Shown in pieces: positions 26,923 to 35,707 of a DNA stretch of 64,000 bases. This stretch comes from Draconibacterium mangrovi (GTDB lineage: Bacteria > Bacteroidota > Bacteroidia > Bacteroidales > Prolixibacteraceae), in the NCBI RefSeq assembly GCF_010586825.1, contig NZ_JAAAGB010000005.1:310001-374000 (forward strand). The letters run 5' to 3'. Made by a program: the position numbers and the translations under genes. How positions within the stretch are numbered: position 1 is the stretch's first letter; each line of letters opens with the position of its first letter. The notes beneath the pieces are model-generated. The model saw only the letters and a program-made list of their open reading frames with translations, did no database searches and was not told where the DNA came from.

Positions 26923-26951
26923 CATAACAAAACTAAATCTATGCGAATCGA

Positions 26952-28517
26952 TTATTCATAGCCTGGTGTTTGATCCAGTTTCGGATCAACATTTAAGGTA
27001 TTCACGTCAACCGGCCACAACAATTTATGTGCTTCTCCGGTGCTTAATACAGCTGGATTACCATAATTAACAGCATCGGAAAATACTAACGGATTTCCGG
27101 AAGCATCTTGCATACGACGTACATCGAACCAACGCTTGCCTTCGCAAACAAATTCTTTGTCGCGTTCGGCCAGAATTGCCTGTTCGTTGGTAGCAAAGTC
27201 GCCATTGGTATAAGCATGTTCTGCCGGATTGTAATTGTCGCTATAAGCTCTTTCACGCACCATGTTAATATATTGCGCAGGATTTCCGCCTTTCATATTT
27301 TCTACTTCGGCCAGCATTAACAAAACATCGGCATAACGGTAAACCGGAATATCGTCGGAATAAACACGGTTACCATCGGCATTAATCAGGCCTAAGAATT
27401 TACGCATTGTTAATCCGGGATTTATTAACTCTTCTGTTGAAGCATCCTTATCATAAATATCAAGGAAAGTGGAATATTTACGCGAATCAAGCTCATCGTA
27501 GCTTTCGAAGAATGGCCAGATGTATTCGTGACGAAGAATACCATTTCCTTTGGTTTCAAGTGGATCCACTGCTTGCGAACCATCTGCCAAGTATTTGGTA
27601 GCTATTGTGTTAAGCTGGTATCTAAACAGCGAATGAAAGGTTGTCGCCTCTGTTTCGAGAAAACGCAGTGCGAAAATGATTTCGTTGTTTCCTTTGTTAT
27701 TGTAATCAAAAACAGACGAATATTGATCGAGCAGCGAGAATTTTCCTTTTACTTCGTTTAGCGCACTTTCGGCCACTGCCAAATCGCCCGAAGCAGGAGA
27801 TTGATCGCCGGTTGTAACTTTTGCCGACCACAGATAAATATCTGCTTTTAACATTAACGTGGCGTATTTCGACCACGATCCTTTTTGGTCTTTAATATCA
27901 AGATTTGATCCAAAATTGTTTTCTGATTTCGACAAGTCGCTTTTGATAAAATCGAGCACTGCTTTTGGTGTGCTTCTTTCGGTGTATAAAGGCTCAGCTG
28001 TGTTTTCGCCCTGCATCACTTTCGGGTCGGAGATAATGGGTACACCACCATAGGTTTTATACAAATAGCTGTATAAAAATGCTCTTAACCCGTATAACTG
28101 CCCCAGGTAATAGCTTTTACTGTCATCGCTTAAAAAATCAACTTCATTTTCCAATTGGTAAATACCAAGGTTGATGGATAGGATAGGGCCATAAAATCCA
28201 CCCCAGGAGCTAATTCCGGTTTTATCCTTCGTAAAATCCTGATCTTTAAACGGGCTTGAATTATTCAGTGCAGCTCCGGTAGAACCTGTGCCGTACTTTT
28301 GAAGTCCACCCCTGGACTCTCCCAGCAACCACATTGTTGAGTGTTGGCCGCGAATTTGGCTGTGAACACCCAATATATAGCCATTAACCTGCGCTTCGTT
28401 TTGCCAGAAGTTTTCACTTCCGTAGTAGTCGAGCGGCCCCAAATCAAGCGAATCGCAAGACACTAATGCAACCAAAAAAAGTAGTAGTACCTTTATTTTT
28501 ACAATATGCTTTTTCAT
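26952..28517 (-). CDS. SusD/RagB-family lipoprotein, NanU-like
   Basis: 521-residue surface glycan-binding lipoprotein (lipobox LVSC, Cys21) forming the lid of the SusC channel. It has the RagB/SusD layout: N-terminal TPR-like helices, a conserved GLRAFLYSYLYKTYGGVPII segment near residue 140, and the C-terminal ERDKEFVCEGKRWFDVRR region followed by a final LDQTPGY. It is 27 bases downstream of the SusC gene. By context the ligand is sialic acid or sialo-oligosaccharide, as for Tannerella/Bacteroides NanU; this is inferred, since SusD sequences do not reveal the ligand. Confidence 0.92.
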   Translation of the reverse strand: MKKHIVKIKVLLLFLVALVSCDSLDLGPLDYYGSENFWQNEAQVNGYILGVHSQIRGQHSTMWLLGESRGGLQKYGTGSTGAALNNSSPFKDQDFTKDKTGISSWGGFYGPILSINLGIYQLENEVDFLSDDSKSYYLGQLYGLRAFLYSYLYKTYGGVPIISDPKVMQGENTAEPLYTERSTPKAVLDFIKSDLSKSENNFGSNLDIKDQKGSWSKYATLMLKADIYLWSAKVTTGDQSPASGDLAVAESALNEVKGKFSLLDQYSSVFDYNNKGNNEIIFALRFLETEATTFHSLFRYQLNTIATKYLADGSQAVDPLETKGNGILRHEYIWPFFESYDELDSRKYSTFLDIYDKDASTEELINPGLTMRKFLGLINADGNRVYSDDIPVYRYADVLLMLAEVENMKGGNPAQYINMVRERAYSDNYNPAEHAYTNGDFATNEQAILAERDKEFVCEGKRWFDVRRMQDASGNPLVFSDAVNYGNPAVLSTGEAHKLLWPVDVNTLNVDPKLDQTPGYE

Positions 28518-28544
28518 TTCTTTTCAATTTTAAATTAATGTCTT

Positions 28545-31500
28545 TTAAAACTTCACGTCTACGCCAAAAATTACGGTTCGTGGCACAGAGTATCCGGCCC
28601 ACTGAGCACCTGAGCTAAAGTTCTCAGGATTATTAAGCTTTGATGCTGTTAAATAACCTAGGTTTTGGCCAGTTACCGAGAATGTTACGGCTTTCATTCC
28701 GATGTCATCGAGCAGCGTTTTTGGAAGCGAATACGACAACGACACCTCCCTGAAGGCTAGATAATCGCCTTTGTAGACATATTGTGATGAGCGGCGAAAA
28801 TAGTTGTTAGATCCCAACTGGTCAGCCCAGCGGTATTCGGCATATTCGGCTGTTGGGTTTTCGGGCGTCCAGGTGTTTTTAGTGGCAGTAACGGTATTGT
28901 ATGTACCTTGTCCCATTCCCATAAACCACATTGTCTGATCATCCAACTGGACAAAGCCAAGTGCATAATCCATCCTTGCATAAAACTTAAATCCTTTGTA
29001 CGACAGGGTTGAAGTAAGTCCACCAAACCATTTCGGGCGTGTGTTTCCCATTTTAACCATGTCGAAGTTGTCGATAACGCCGTCTTCGTTTACATCCTGC
29101 CAGTTCATATCGCCAGGTTTTATTGGTAGTGCAGTGCCTTTATTGTCGCCCAGCGCTTCCCATGCTGCAGGTCCGTATAAGGTTTTTCCCAAGTTATATA
29201 TACCATAACTTATGTCTTTGCGATTGGCAGCAACTGCATTTACTTCATCCCAATCGTTGAACACGCCCAGTGCTTTAAATGTGTACAAGTCTCCTGGTTG
29301 CTGTCCTTCCTGGTATCCACCAACCCACTTCAGGTTTCCTGTTGTTCCATCGTACACCTGAAAAGCGCCCTGTCGGTTTCGTTCAAGACCATTATCAGGC
29401 AGTTTTTCGACAATACTTTTGCCATAAGAAATATTACCTGAAACATCCCAGCTCCAGTCTCCTTTACGCAGTGCTTTAACAGACATATCCACTTCTAATC
29501 CTTTGTTTCTGTACTCTCCGTTGTTTGACCGGATAGAACTGATCCCTGAAGATATAGGTAACGGGATGTTTGCATATTTATCTAAAGTTAAACGATTATA
29601 GTAAGTAAAGTTCGCATTGATTTTGTTTTCAAGAAAACTAATATCCATACCAAACTCACCTGTTTTTGTACGCTCCCACAATAATCCGGGGTTTGCAATG
29701 CTGCCAACAGCATAACCAACCTGGTTATTGTAGTTGGTTGAACCATAACTACCCTGTAGTTCATAGGCGCCAATTCCGGATACGTTACCATTCAAACCAT
29801 AACTGGCTCTTAACTTTAAGAAAGAAACAACTGAACTGTAATCTTTCATAAAATCTTCTTTATTTACAATCCAACCACCCGATACACCAGGGAAAAATCC
29901 CCAGCGGTTATCGCCTAACAAACGCGAATAACCATCGTATCGGAACGTACCCGAAATCAGGTATTTTTCTGCATAATCGTAATTCACTCTCCCAAAATAA
30001 GATCGAATTCTTTCTTCAGCGTGATTGGTATCGATCGAACGTTTTCCTTCGTCTGTAGAAGTAAGTGCAAGATCGCTAAAATCGTCGGTTGGTGCACCAC
30101 TACCGCTGGCGCTTAATCCTCTCCATTGTTTATCGTAATATTCGTATCCCACCAATGCATTTCCGGTGTGTTTGCCTTTGGTAATGTCGTAATTTAATAC
30201 CGCATTGTAGGTTTTACTCAGTGACTTACTATAGCTTGCCGATGAGTTGCGGCTCCTGCTCCAAACCCCTGGCCTTGATAAATAGTCTTTATTGAAAGAC
30301 TCATAATAGCCTTGATCGAGCAACCAGTGAGCATTTACTTTCAAGCTTAAATTGGGTAGAAAATCAAGCTTGAAACCCTGCCCCATAATAAACTTATTGG
30401 TGTTGTTATCTCTTTTCAGTTTGTCAACATTAACTAACGGGTTACCATCGCCCACGTTGTTTCCTAAAATTAACTCACCATCAGGATTGTATTCGCGCTG
30501 AGTTGGCGGGGTACTTTGAATACGTCCGAAATAGTTACTTTCACTGGTAGTTGAGATATTGTACCATTTGGCATCGGTAAACTGGAAATTACTGTTTGAA
30601 GTAAACCACGGACGAATTTTATATTCGCCATTAAAGGTAAAGTTTAATCTTTTGTACCAGGTTTTGACCGGTTGTCCTTCGGCATCATAATAACCAATCC
30701 CTGCATAGTATTTTCCACGGTCGTTGCTGCCACTAAAACTAATGTTGTAATCTTGCGTCAATGCAGGATTATTAAATGCAGCATCTTCTTTATTAAATTC
30801 TGAAAAGATGATTTCCTGACCGGTTACTGGATCAATCATAGTTTGCCAGCCTTCATTCAACAAAAAAGCCAAATCCTGAGAATAAACCATCGGGCTGTAA
30901 ACGGCCAATGATGTTTTGTTTCCGTCCAATGGATTCCCATTCTCGTCGAAATAACGGTTGCCTAAACCATAAGGCGCAGCAGCGGTTAGAGAGGCATCAC
31001 TTCCATATCCATAATAACTACCATCAGCTCCCTGATACATTCGGGCAGCGTTTCTATAACCTGTTCTTACCCAATACAGGTAATCTTCGGCACCAAAAAA
31101 ATCATAGGTATTGTTCAGGTAATTTAATCCATATTTTGCGCTCAGCTTTATTTCCGGAGCGCCACCTTTTTTAGTGGTAATCAAAATTACACCATTATTG
31201 GCGCGGGCGCCGTATAATGCTGTTGCACCAGCATCTTTTAGCACTTCAATCGACTCAATGTCGTTTGGATTGATGTCGTTAAAAGCTCCAACCTGACCAT
31301 CAATTAAAACCAGAGGTGAACCAGTTCCGTCGAAGTTGGTACCACCACGTAAATAGATTGAAGGAGTAGCACCGGGGTTACCCGAAACGGTGGTAACTTT
31401 CAATCCAGATACCGCACCGGTAAGTGCCTGTGCCGGGTTGGCATGTGTTCCGGTAGTAAAGGTTTCCTCTTTTACCGTAGCAATGGAGTTCGTTAATTTC

Positions 31501-31895
31501 GAACGTTTTTGTTTTCCACCATAACCGGTTACAACAACCTCATCCAAGGCTTCTGTGGCCGCCGATAATACCACATCAATCGTGGTTTCTCCATTTATAG
31601 TGATTTCCTGCGACTGCATTCCAATAAACGAGAATACCAATACATTGCCACTTTCTGTGGCGAGTTGATACTCCCCGTCAATGTTTGTAATGGTTCCATT
31701 TGTAGTTCCTTTTAGAACAATTGAAACACCAGGCAACGATTCGCCATTTTCAGCGGTTACTTTTCCTGTAATGTTTTTGGTCTGTGCAAAACTTTGAATT
31801 TGAATAAAAGCGAAACACAGAATTGCAAGAAAAATTCCCTTAGAATTAAAGAGCAATCTTTTTTTCTTAAGCTCCCTCTTTGTCGATTTTCTCAT
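28545..31895 (-). CDS. SusC/RagA-family TonB-dependent transporter, NanO-like
   Basis: 1116-residue outer-membrane transporter. After a signal peptide (about 15-38) comes the carboxypeptidase-D-like domain (about 41-120), the SusC-type plug (VVVTGYGGKQKRSKLTNS, LIDGQVG, a conserved NPNDIESIEVLKDAGATALYG at about 205) and the barrel, ending in a terminal Phe (VDVKF), typical of Bam-assembled proteins. There is no STN domain, so no sigma signalling, consistent with the neighbouring GntR control. First gene of the sialic acid operon and partner of the adjacent SusD. Confidence 0.94.
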   Translation of the reverse strand: MRKSTKRELKKKRLLFNSKGIFLAILCFAFIQIQSFAQTKNITGKVTAENGESLPGVSIVLKGTTNGTITNIDGEYQLATESGNVLVFSFIGMQSQEITINGETTIDVVLSAATEALDEVVVTGYGGKQKRSKLTNSIATVKEETFTTGTHANPAQALTGAVSGLKVTTVSGNPGATPSIYLRGGTNFDGTGSPLVLIDGQVGAFNDINPNDIESIEVLKDAGATALYGARANNGVILITTKKGGAPEIKLSAKYGLNYLNNTYDFFGAEDYLYWVRTGYRNAARMYQGADGSYYGYGSDASLTAAAPYGLGNRYFDENGNPLDGNKTSLAVYSPMVYSQDLAFLLNEGWQTMIDPVTGQEIIFSEFNKEDAAFNNPALTQDYNISFSGSNDRGKYYAGIGYYDAEGQPVKTWYKRLNFTFNGEYKIRPWFTSNSNFQFTDAKWYNISTTSESNYFGRIQSTPPTQREYNPDGELILGNNVGDGNPLVNVDKLKRDNNTNKFIMGQGFKLDFLPNLSLKVNAHWLLDQGYYESFNKDYLSRPGVWSRSRNSSASYSKSLSKTYNAVLNYDITKGKHTGNALVGYEYYDKQWRGLSASGSGAPTDDFSDLALTSTDEGKRSIDTNHAEERIRSYFGRVNYDYAEKYLISGTFRYDGYSRLLGDNRWGFFPGVSGGWIVNKEDFMKDYSSVVSFLKLRASYGLNGNVSGIGAYELQGSYGSTNYNNQVGYAVGSIANPGLLWERTKTGEFGMDISFLENKINANFTYYNRLTLDKYANIPLPISSGISSIRSNNGEYRNKGLEVDMSVKALRKGDWSWDVSGNISYGKSIVEKLPDNGLERNRQGAFQVYDGTTGNLKWVGGYQEGQQPGDLYTFKALGVFNDWDEVNAVAANRKDISYGIYNLGKTLYGPAAWEALGDNKGTALPIKPGDMNWQDVNEDGVIDNFDMVKMGNTRPKWFGGLTSTLSYKGFKFYARMDYALGFVQLDDQTMWFMGMGQGTYNTVTATKNTWTPENPTAEYAEYRWADQLGSNNYFRRSSQYVYKGDYLAFREVSLSYSLPKTLLDDIGMKAVTFSVTGQNLGYLTASKLNNPENFSSGAQWAGYSVPRTVIFGVDVKF

Positions 31896-32013
31896 AAGTG
31901 ATTGTTTTAAATGTTTGATTCATATTTATTTATCATTCCTTGGGCTGACAAAATAACACCCTGTCCGAATAACTTTTTTAAATAATTTCTTTCACAAATC
32001 TTATATTTTAATT

Positions 32014-32040
32014 GCCTTATGTATGACATAATGCAGGCAA
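32014..32040. promoter_or_regulatory. Candidate operator of the FadR-type regulator
   Basis: TTATGT-ATG-ACATAA at 32018-32032 is a perfect 6-base inverted repeat with the GT-n3-AC core typical of FadR-subfamily GntR operators. TGCCT (32014-32018) and AGGCA (32036-32040) add matching outer arms about a slightly different centre. The site lies between the divergent susC and regulator genes. Confidence 0.6.
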
Positions 32041-32054
32041 ATATATATATTTGT
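32039..32054. promoter_or_regulatory. Palindromic double -7 element
   Basis: CAAATATATATATTTG is a perfect 16-base palindrome and contains TATATTTG (TAnnTTTG) on both strands. It adjoins the operator and may hold the regulator's -7 box. I saw no well-placed -33 element. Confidence 0.4.
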
Positions 32055-32119
32055 TTGTTATTTCAAAAGGTTTTATAAAATTTGTATGTTTTTAATTTTT
32101 ATAGTGTTATACTTACAAT

Positions 32120-32827
32120 ATGGCAGAAAATAACTTGATAAATCAGATACAGACAGTCGATACAAGCAGCTTGGTTGATCGCGTGGAAATGCAAATGCTG
32201 GAGATTTTTATTAATAAAGGTTTGAAGACCGGCGATATGATCCCAAAAGAATTAGAGCTTGCGAATGCTATGGGCGTAAGTCGAACGGTGATTCGGGAAT
32301 CGTTAACCAGACTAAAGGCGATGGGACTGGTAGATTCGATCAAACATAAAGGGACAGTGTTAACAAGCCCGAACCTTGCACAGATTCTACAAAAATCGAT
32401 GATTCCCAAAGTGCTTGATGACGAAACTCTTAAGAATATATTTGAGATTAGGTTGATTCTTGAGATAGGAATGGCAGATTCTATTTTTAATAATATTACT
32501 GATGCAGATATTCAGGAACTTGAGAATATTACAAACTCTGAACCTGAAGCGACAGGAGATGTATTATTTGATATTGATCACGAAATTAAATTTCATGGTA
32601 AGCTCTATGAAATAACAAATAATTACACGTTAATGAGTTTCCAAACTATTTTGCTTCCTGTTTTTAACTTTGCTTATGATAGTGGATTGATGAACAGACC
32701 AGTAAAAAAGAAAAAATATGTTTCGCACAAACAACTGGTAGAGATTCTTAAAAACGGAACGCCAAAAAAATTCAGAGAAGGCATGCGCAAACACCTGGAC
32801 AATCATTTTAACCGACTATTTGAATAG
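32120..32827 (+). CDS. GntR-family regulator, FadR subfamily
   Basis: 235 residues. The N-terminal winged helix (about 18-88) includes the GntR signature around MGVSRTVIRESLTRL. The C-terminal all-helical FCD domain (about 105-230) contains the Asp and His residues (DIDHEIKFHGKLYE) that often bind a metal beside the ligand. It is divergent from the sialic acid locus and 224 bases from susC, so it most likely represses that locus until sialic acid or an amino sugar is present. The E. coli sialate regulator NanR belongs to the same family, but sequence kinship beyond the family is not claimed. Confidence 0.9.
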   Translation: MAENNLINQIQTVDTSSLVDRVEMQMLEIFINKGLKTGDMIPKELELANAMGVSRTVIRESLTRLKAMGLVDSIKHKGTVLTSPNLAQILQKSMIPKVLDDETLKNIFEIRLILEIGMADSIFNNITDADIQELENITNSEPEATGDVLFDIDHEIKFHGKLYEITNNYTLMSFQTILLPVFNFAYDSGLMNRPVKKKKYVSHKQLVEILKNGTPKKFREGMRKHLDNHFNRLFE

Positions 32828-32895
32828 AAATATTTCTTCTTAAATTTCTAAATATTTAGCTTATCAGCCCGTTGTGAAAAGGGGGGTAACGATTA

Positions 32896-32918
32896 GACTA
32901 TGAATACAATGCATAGTC
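32896..32918. terminator. Weak hairpin after the regulator gene
   Basis: GACTATG (32896-32902) pairs with CATAGTC (32912-32918) around 9 bases, about 70 bases after the GntR stop. No T-run follows, so its role as a terminator is uncertain. Confidence 0.35.
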
Positions 32919-32961
32919 ATGCAGTTCAATTAATATTCAGTTTATTTATACTGATTATTAT

Positions 32962-33795
32962 GGTTCTGTCGCATTAATCCAGCACTATTTTAAAAATTAT
33001 ATTTTATGATAAGTTATGAAGCCAAAGAATATAATGTTTTAAACGTTGTGGATTTAGAATCAATAATCTGATTCTTTCTAATGAGATTTATTATTTCAAT
33101 TCCAGCCAAAGTTCGCTGGGCAGAATCAAACTCCTTGAACCTGCAGTAATATTGATTTTTCGTTTGACATTGCGATGATCCTGTTCCACAATGTTGTTTA
33201 AATATTTACAATGCCTCCATTTCATATTTTCAAAATTTCGCTTGTTAAAGGTTTTAACACCTTCTTTAATTGCACCGCTCTTATCGATATTTATAACTCG
33301 AGGTTTTCCATTATTACGATTAGCTTTATTAAAAAACTTCGGTGCAGATCCTTTCATCCTCCTTTTGGTCAACAAGAAATCAATTGTATTTCCATGTTTA
33401 TCCACAGCTCTATAAAGAAAACAATCTTTGCCACCTACTTTAATGTAAGTTTCATCCATTCTCCAGCTATTACAAAATTGCCGTTTCCTTTTGCATGTTA
33501 ACTTCAATGATTGGAGAGAACTTATATACCCATCTCTGAATAGTAGAATGATTAACCTTTACGCCTCTTATTAAAAGCAATTCTTCCACATCTCGATAGC
33601 TTAAAGTGAATCTTAACTTGAAATAAACAGCTTGAAGGATTACTGCCTTGGGATATCGGTGGTGCTTGAACGTGTAATAAAAATTGAGCGGTAAAATTAA
33701 TGGGACTTCATATCGATTTTTGTGGTCAGATTGTGAGGTTCCAGACAACTGGTTACAATACTTGGTGCGCTGAGAAGCATAATATCGGCTGAACC
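32962..33795 (-). mobile_element. Decayed IS6-family insertion sequence
   Basis: The left end begins GGTTCTGTCGCATTAATCC, which resembles IS6-family terminal repeats and is nearly repeated at 49130. The right end is uncertain: CGGCTGAACC at 33786-33795 is the complement of GGTTCAGCCG, matching 8 of the first 10 terminal bases. No target duplication is visible. An 830-base length fits the family. The element contains the frameshifted transposase described separately. Confidence 0.65.
33091..33748 (-). pseudogene. IS6-family transposase, frameshifted
   Basis: Two overlapping minus-strand frames, 33470-33748 and 33091-33507, make up one transposase. The first has the N-terminal region (HHRYPKAVILQAVYFKLRF, then LSYRDVEELL and the helix-turn-helix around NHSTIQRWV). 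The second has the DDE catalytic domain: Asp in WRMDETYIKV, Asp in VINIDKSGA and Glu in NNIVEQDHR. Joining them near 33490 restores a continuous IS6-like protein, so a single small indel split the gene. The N-terminal frame begins without a convincing start. Presumably inactive. Confidence 0.85.
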
Positions 33796-33930
33796 ATTGT
33801 TTTGTGTATTAAATAAAATGGGGGAATCAGACAATTGTCCAACTTCTTGAAAAATAATTTTGCTTGTCATACAAGAAGTGTAGTATTTTATTAATATTTG
33901 TAAGATTACACTAACTAACGAGCTAATTGC

Positions 33931-34491
33931 GTGGATGATCTATTCTTAAAAAAAGGTCTTAACGAACAGAATAAGATTGTTTTCGACTTCTTGTTTCAAT
34001 ACTATTACAGTGGTTTATGTGCTTATGCCGAGACGATTGTTAGGGAAGAAGAAGTTGCCGAAGATATTGTACAGGAATTGTTTGTTAAAATCTGGATTAA
34101 TTCAAAAAAGATTTTAGTAAATGGCTCGTTAAAAAGCTATCTGTTTACAGCGGTACGCAACCGGTGTTTAGACTTCTTAAAACATCAGAATGTTAAATCA
34201 CGTTCAGCCCGGTTGAACCATGGAAAAGGAGATGTTGATGAGTCTACTCCTGAAAATTGGTTGGTAGAATCAGAACTTCGCGACATAATTGAGAATAGTA
34301 TTACTAAGCTGGCTCCCCGCTGTCGGGAAATATTTGTGATGAGTCGTTTTGATGGATTAAAAAATCAGGAGATTGCCGATAAATTAGGGCTTTCGAAACG
34401 CACCGTCGAACTCCAGATTACAAATGCACTAAAGGCTTTGCGTAAAGACCTGAAGCCATATCTCCCTGTTGTGCTGCTTCCATTTTTATAG
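33931..34491 (+). CDS. ECF-type RNA polymerase sigma factor
   Basis: 186 residues with sigma region 2 (about 22-90, including the AEDIVQELFVKIW stretch) and region 4 (about 125-178, EIADKLGLSKRTVELQI as helix-turn-helix). It belongs to the Bacteroidota PUL-associated ECF group. The start is GTG 33931: an in-frame stop lies just upstream and no ATG is nearby in frame. An anti-sigma gene follows after 62 bases and an STN-domain SusC after that, the standard trans-envelope signalling arrangement in which substrate at the receptor releases the sigma factor. Upstream, ACTTCTTG/CAAGAAGT (33842-33849, 33872-33879) form an inverted repeat with a 22-base loop. Confidence 0.93.
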   Translation: MDDLFLKKGLNEQNKIVFDFLFQYYYSGLCAYAETIVREEEVAEDIVQELFVKIWINSKKILVNGSLKSYLFTAVRNRCLDFLKHQNVKSRSARLNHGKGDVDESTPENWLVESELRDIIENSITKLAPRCREIFVMSRFDGLKNQEIADKLGLSKRTVELQITNALKALRKDLKPYLPVVLLPFL

Positions 34492-34553
34492 AAAACTAAA
34501 TTTCTTTCAAAATAAATATGTGTGTTTAGGTTCCTGCTCGTCATTAAATCAAA

Positions 34554-35588
34554 ATGAGCAGAGAACAATATATCGAAGAATTACTTCCGGGCTGGTTTGA
34601 AGACTCACTTAGCCGAGAAGAAAAACAAAAAGTATCAGACTGGATAGATGCTTCAGATGAAAATGCAAAATCTTTTAACGAGTTTGAAAAAGTATGGCAG
34701 CAAACAGAGCGTCTTCGGAGCATGCAAAAGTATGATGCCGTTCAGGCACTTCAAAAGGTTCATAAACGAATACATAGTACCACAAAAACCGGCTTTGTAG
34801 AGATTTTTAAAAGAGTTGCAGCGGTACTAATTCTGCCGCTGTTGTTCGCCAGTATCTATTTCTACTTGCAGGAACCGGATATCACACCGGAAACCCAACA
34901 GTGGTATACCCTAAAAACTGAAGCCGGAATGCGATCGCAATTCGAATTACCCGATGGAACGTACGTATTCTTAAATTCAAATACAAGCTTGCGCTACCCA
35001 CTTGCTTTTTCGGGCAATACAAGGGAAGTAGAGCTTCAGGGAGAAGCCTATTTTGACGTGGCGAAAAATGACGAGAAGCCCTTTCTTGTTAACACCGGAA
35101 AAATTGTAGTGGAAGTAACAGGTACAGAATTTAAAGCCTCAAATTACACGGATGAACAACTCGTTGAAGTCGTTTTGGTTGAAGGCAGTGTTAACCTTTG
35201 TCAATGTACCGCTTCCGGGCAACGCAGTGTAATTCAGGCATTAAAACCCGGTGATAAAGCAACGCTTGCGGGTAGTGATAACAAACTTTTTGTAGAACAG
35301 GTTGATGTGGCCAAATACATTGCCTGGAAAAATGGAGTATTAATGTTTCGCGACGATTCTATGGAAGACGTTGTACGACGACTTAATCGTTGGTACAATG
35401 TTGATATTGATATAAGTGGCGTTTACCTTGAGGACTATGTATACACCGCCACATTTGAAGACGAAACCCTGATTCAGGTGCTTGATTTGCTAAAACTTTC
35501 TGCACCAATTGATTATAGAATTAAAAATAGAAAACGCAAAGCCGATAATACCTTTAGCAAAATGGAGATTGAGATCATCGAAAAATAA
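34554..35588 (+). CDS. FecR-family anti-sigma factor
   Basis: 344 residues. The cytoplasmic N-terminal part (1-80) would hold the sigma factor, a single membrane helix lies at about 84-103 (ILPLLFASIYFYL), and the periplasmic FecR domain (about 120-220, with RSQFELPDGTYVFLNSNTSL) is followed by a C-terminal STN-like domain (about 265-330, GVLMFRDDSMEDVVRRLNRW). It relays substrate occupancy of the STN-containing receptor encoded next. Length and layout are normal for Bacteroidota. Confidence 0.92.
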   Translation: MSREQYIEELLPGWFEDSLSREEKQKVSDWIDASDENAKSFNEFEKVWQQTERLRSMQKYDAVQALQKVHKRIHSTTKTGFVEIFKRVAAVLILPLLFASIYFYLQEPDITPETQQWYTLKTEAGMRSQFELPDGTYVFLNSNTSLRYPLAFSGNTREVELQGEAYFDVAKNDEKPFLVNTGKIVVEVTGTEFKASNYTDEQLVEVVLVEGSVNLCQCTASGQRSVIQALKPGDKATLAGSDNKLFVEQVDVAKYIAWKNGVLMFRDDSMEDVVRRLNRWYNVDIDISGVYLEDYVYTATFEDETLIQVLDLLKLSAPIDYRIKNRKRKADNTFSKMEIEIIEK

Positions 35589-35600
35589 CTAACATATAAA

Positions 35601-35670
35601 ACAAAGGGAAGCGTTGGCCCGCTTCCCATTGTACTTTCCCTTTGTCTTTTTGGCCAAAGATAAAGGGGAA
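35601..35670 (+). promoter_or_regulatory. susC leader with mutually exclusive hairpins
   Basis: GGGAAGC (35606-35612) can pair with GCTTCCC (35621-35627). Alternatively ACAAAGGGAA (35601-35610) pairs with TTCCCTTTGT (35636-35645), followed by CTTTTT as in a terminator. Both use GGGAA 35606-35610. A third pairing uses the TTCCC of 35636-35640 with GGGGAA at 35665-35670. This looks like an attenuation-type leader between fecR and susC, or a terminator ending the sigma/anti-sigma transcript. Confidence 0.5.
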
Positions 35671-35707
35671 CTAATAAATATTATTAATTCAAAAGCGAAG
35701 TAAACTT

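Noticed and set aside
28757-31174. Several open frames opposite or out of frame with susC
   Set aside because: They are shadows of a strongly coding frame with full-length homology, without starts, spacing or domains of their own.
33470-33507. Programmed frameshifting in the IS6-type transposase
   Set aside because: The slip region has A-runs, but IS6 transposases are normally single frames, and the element ends are also decayed, so a disabling indel is more likely.
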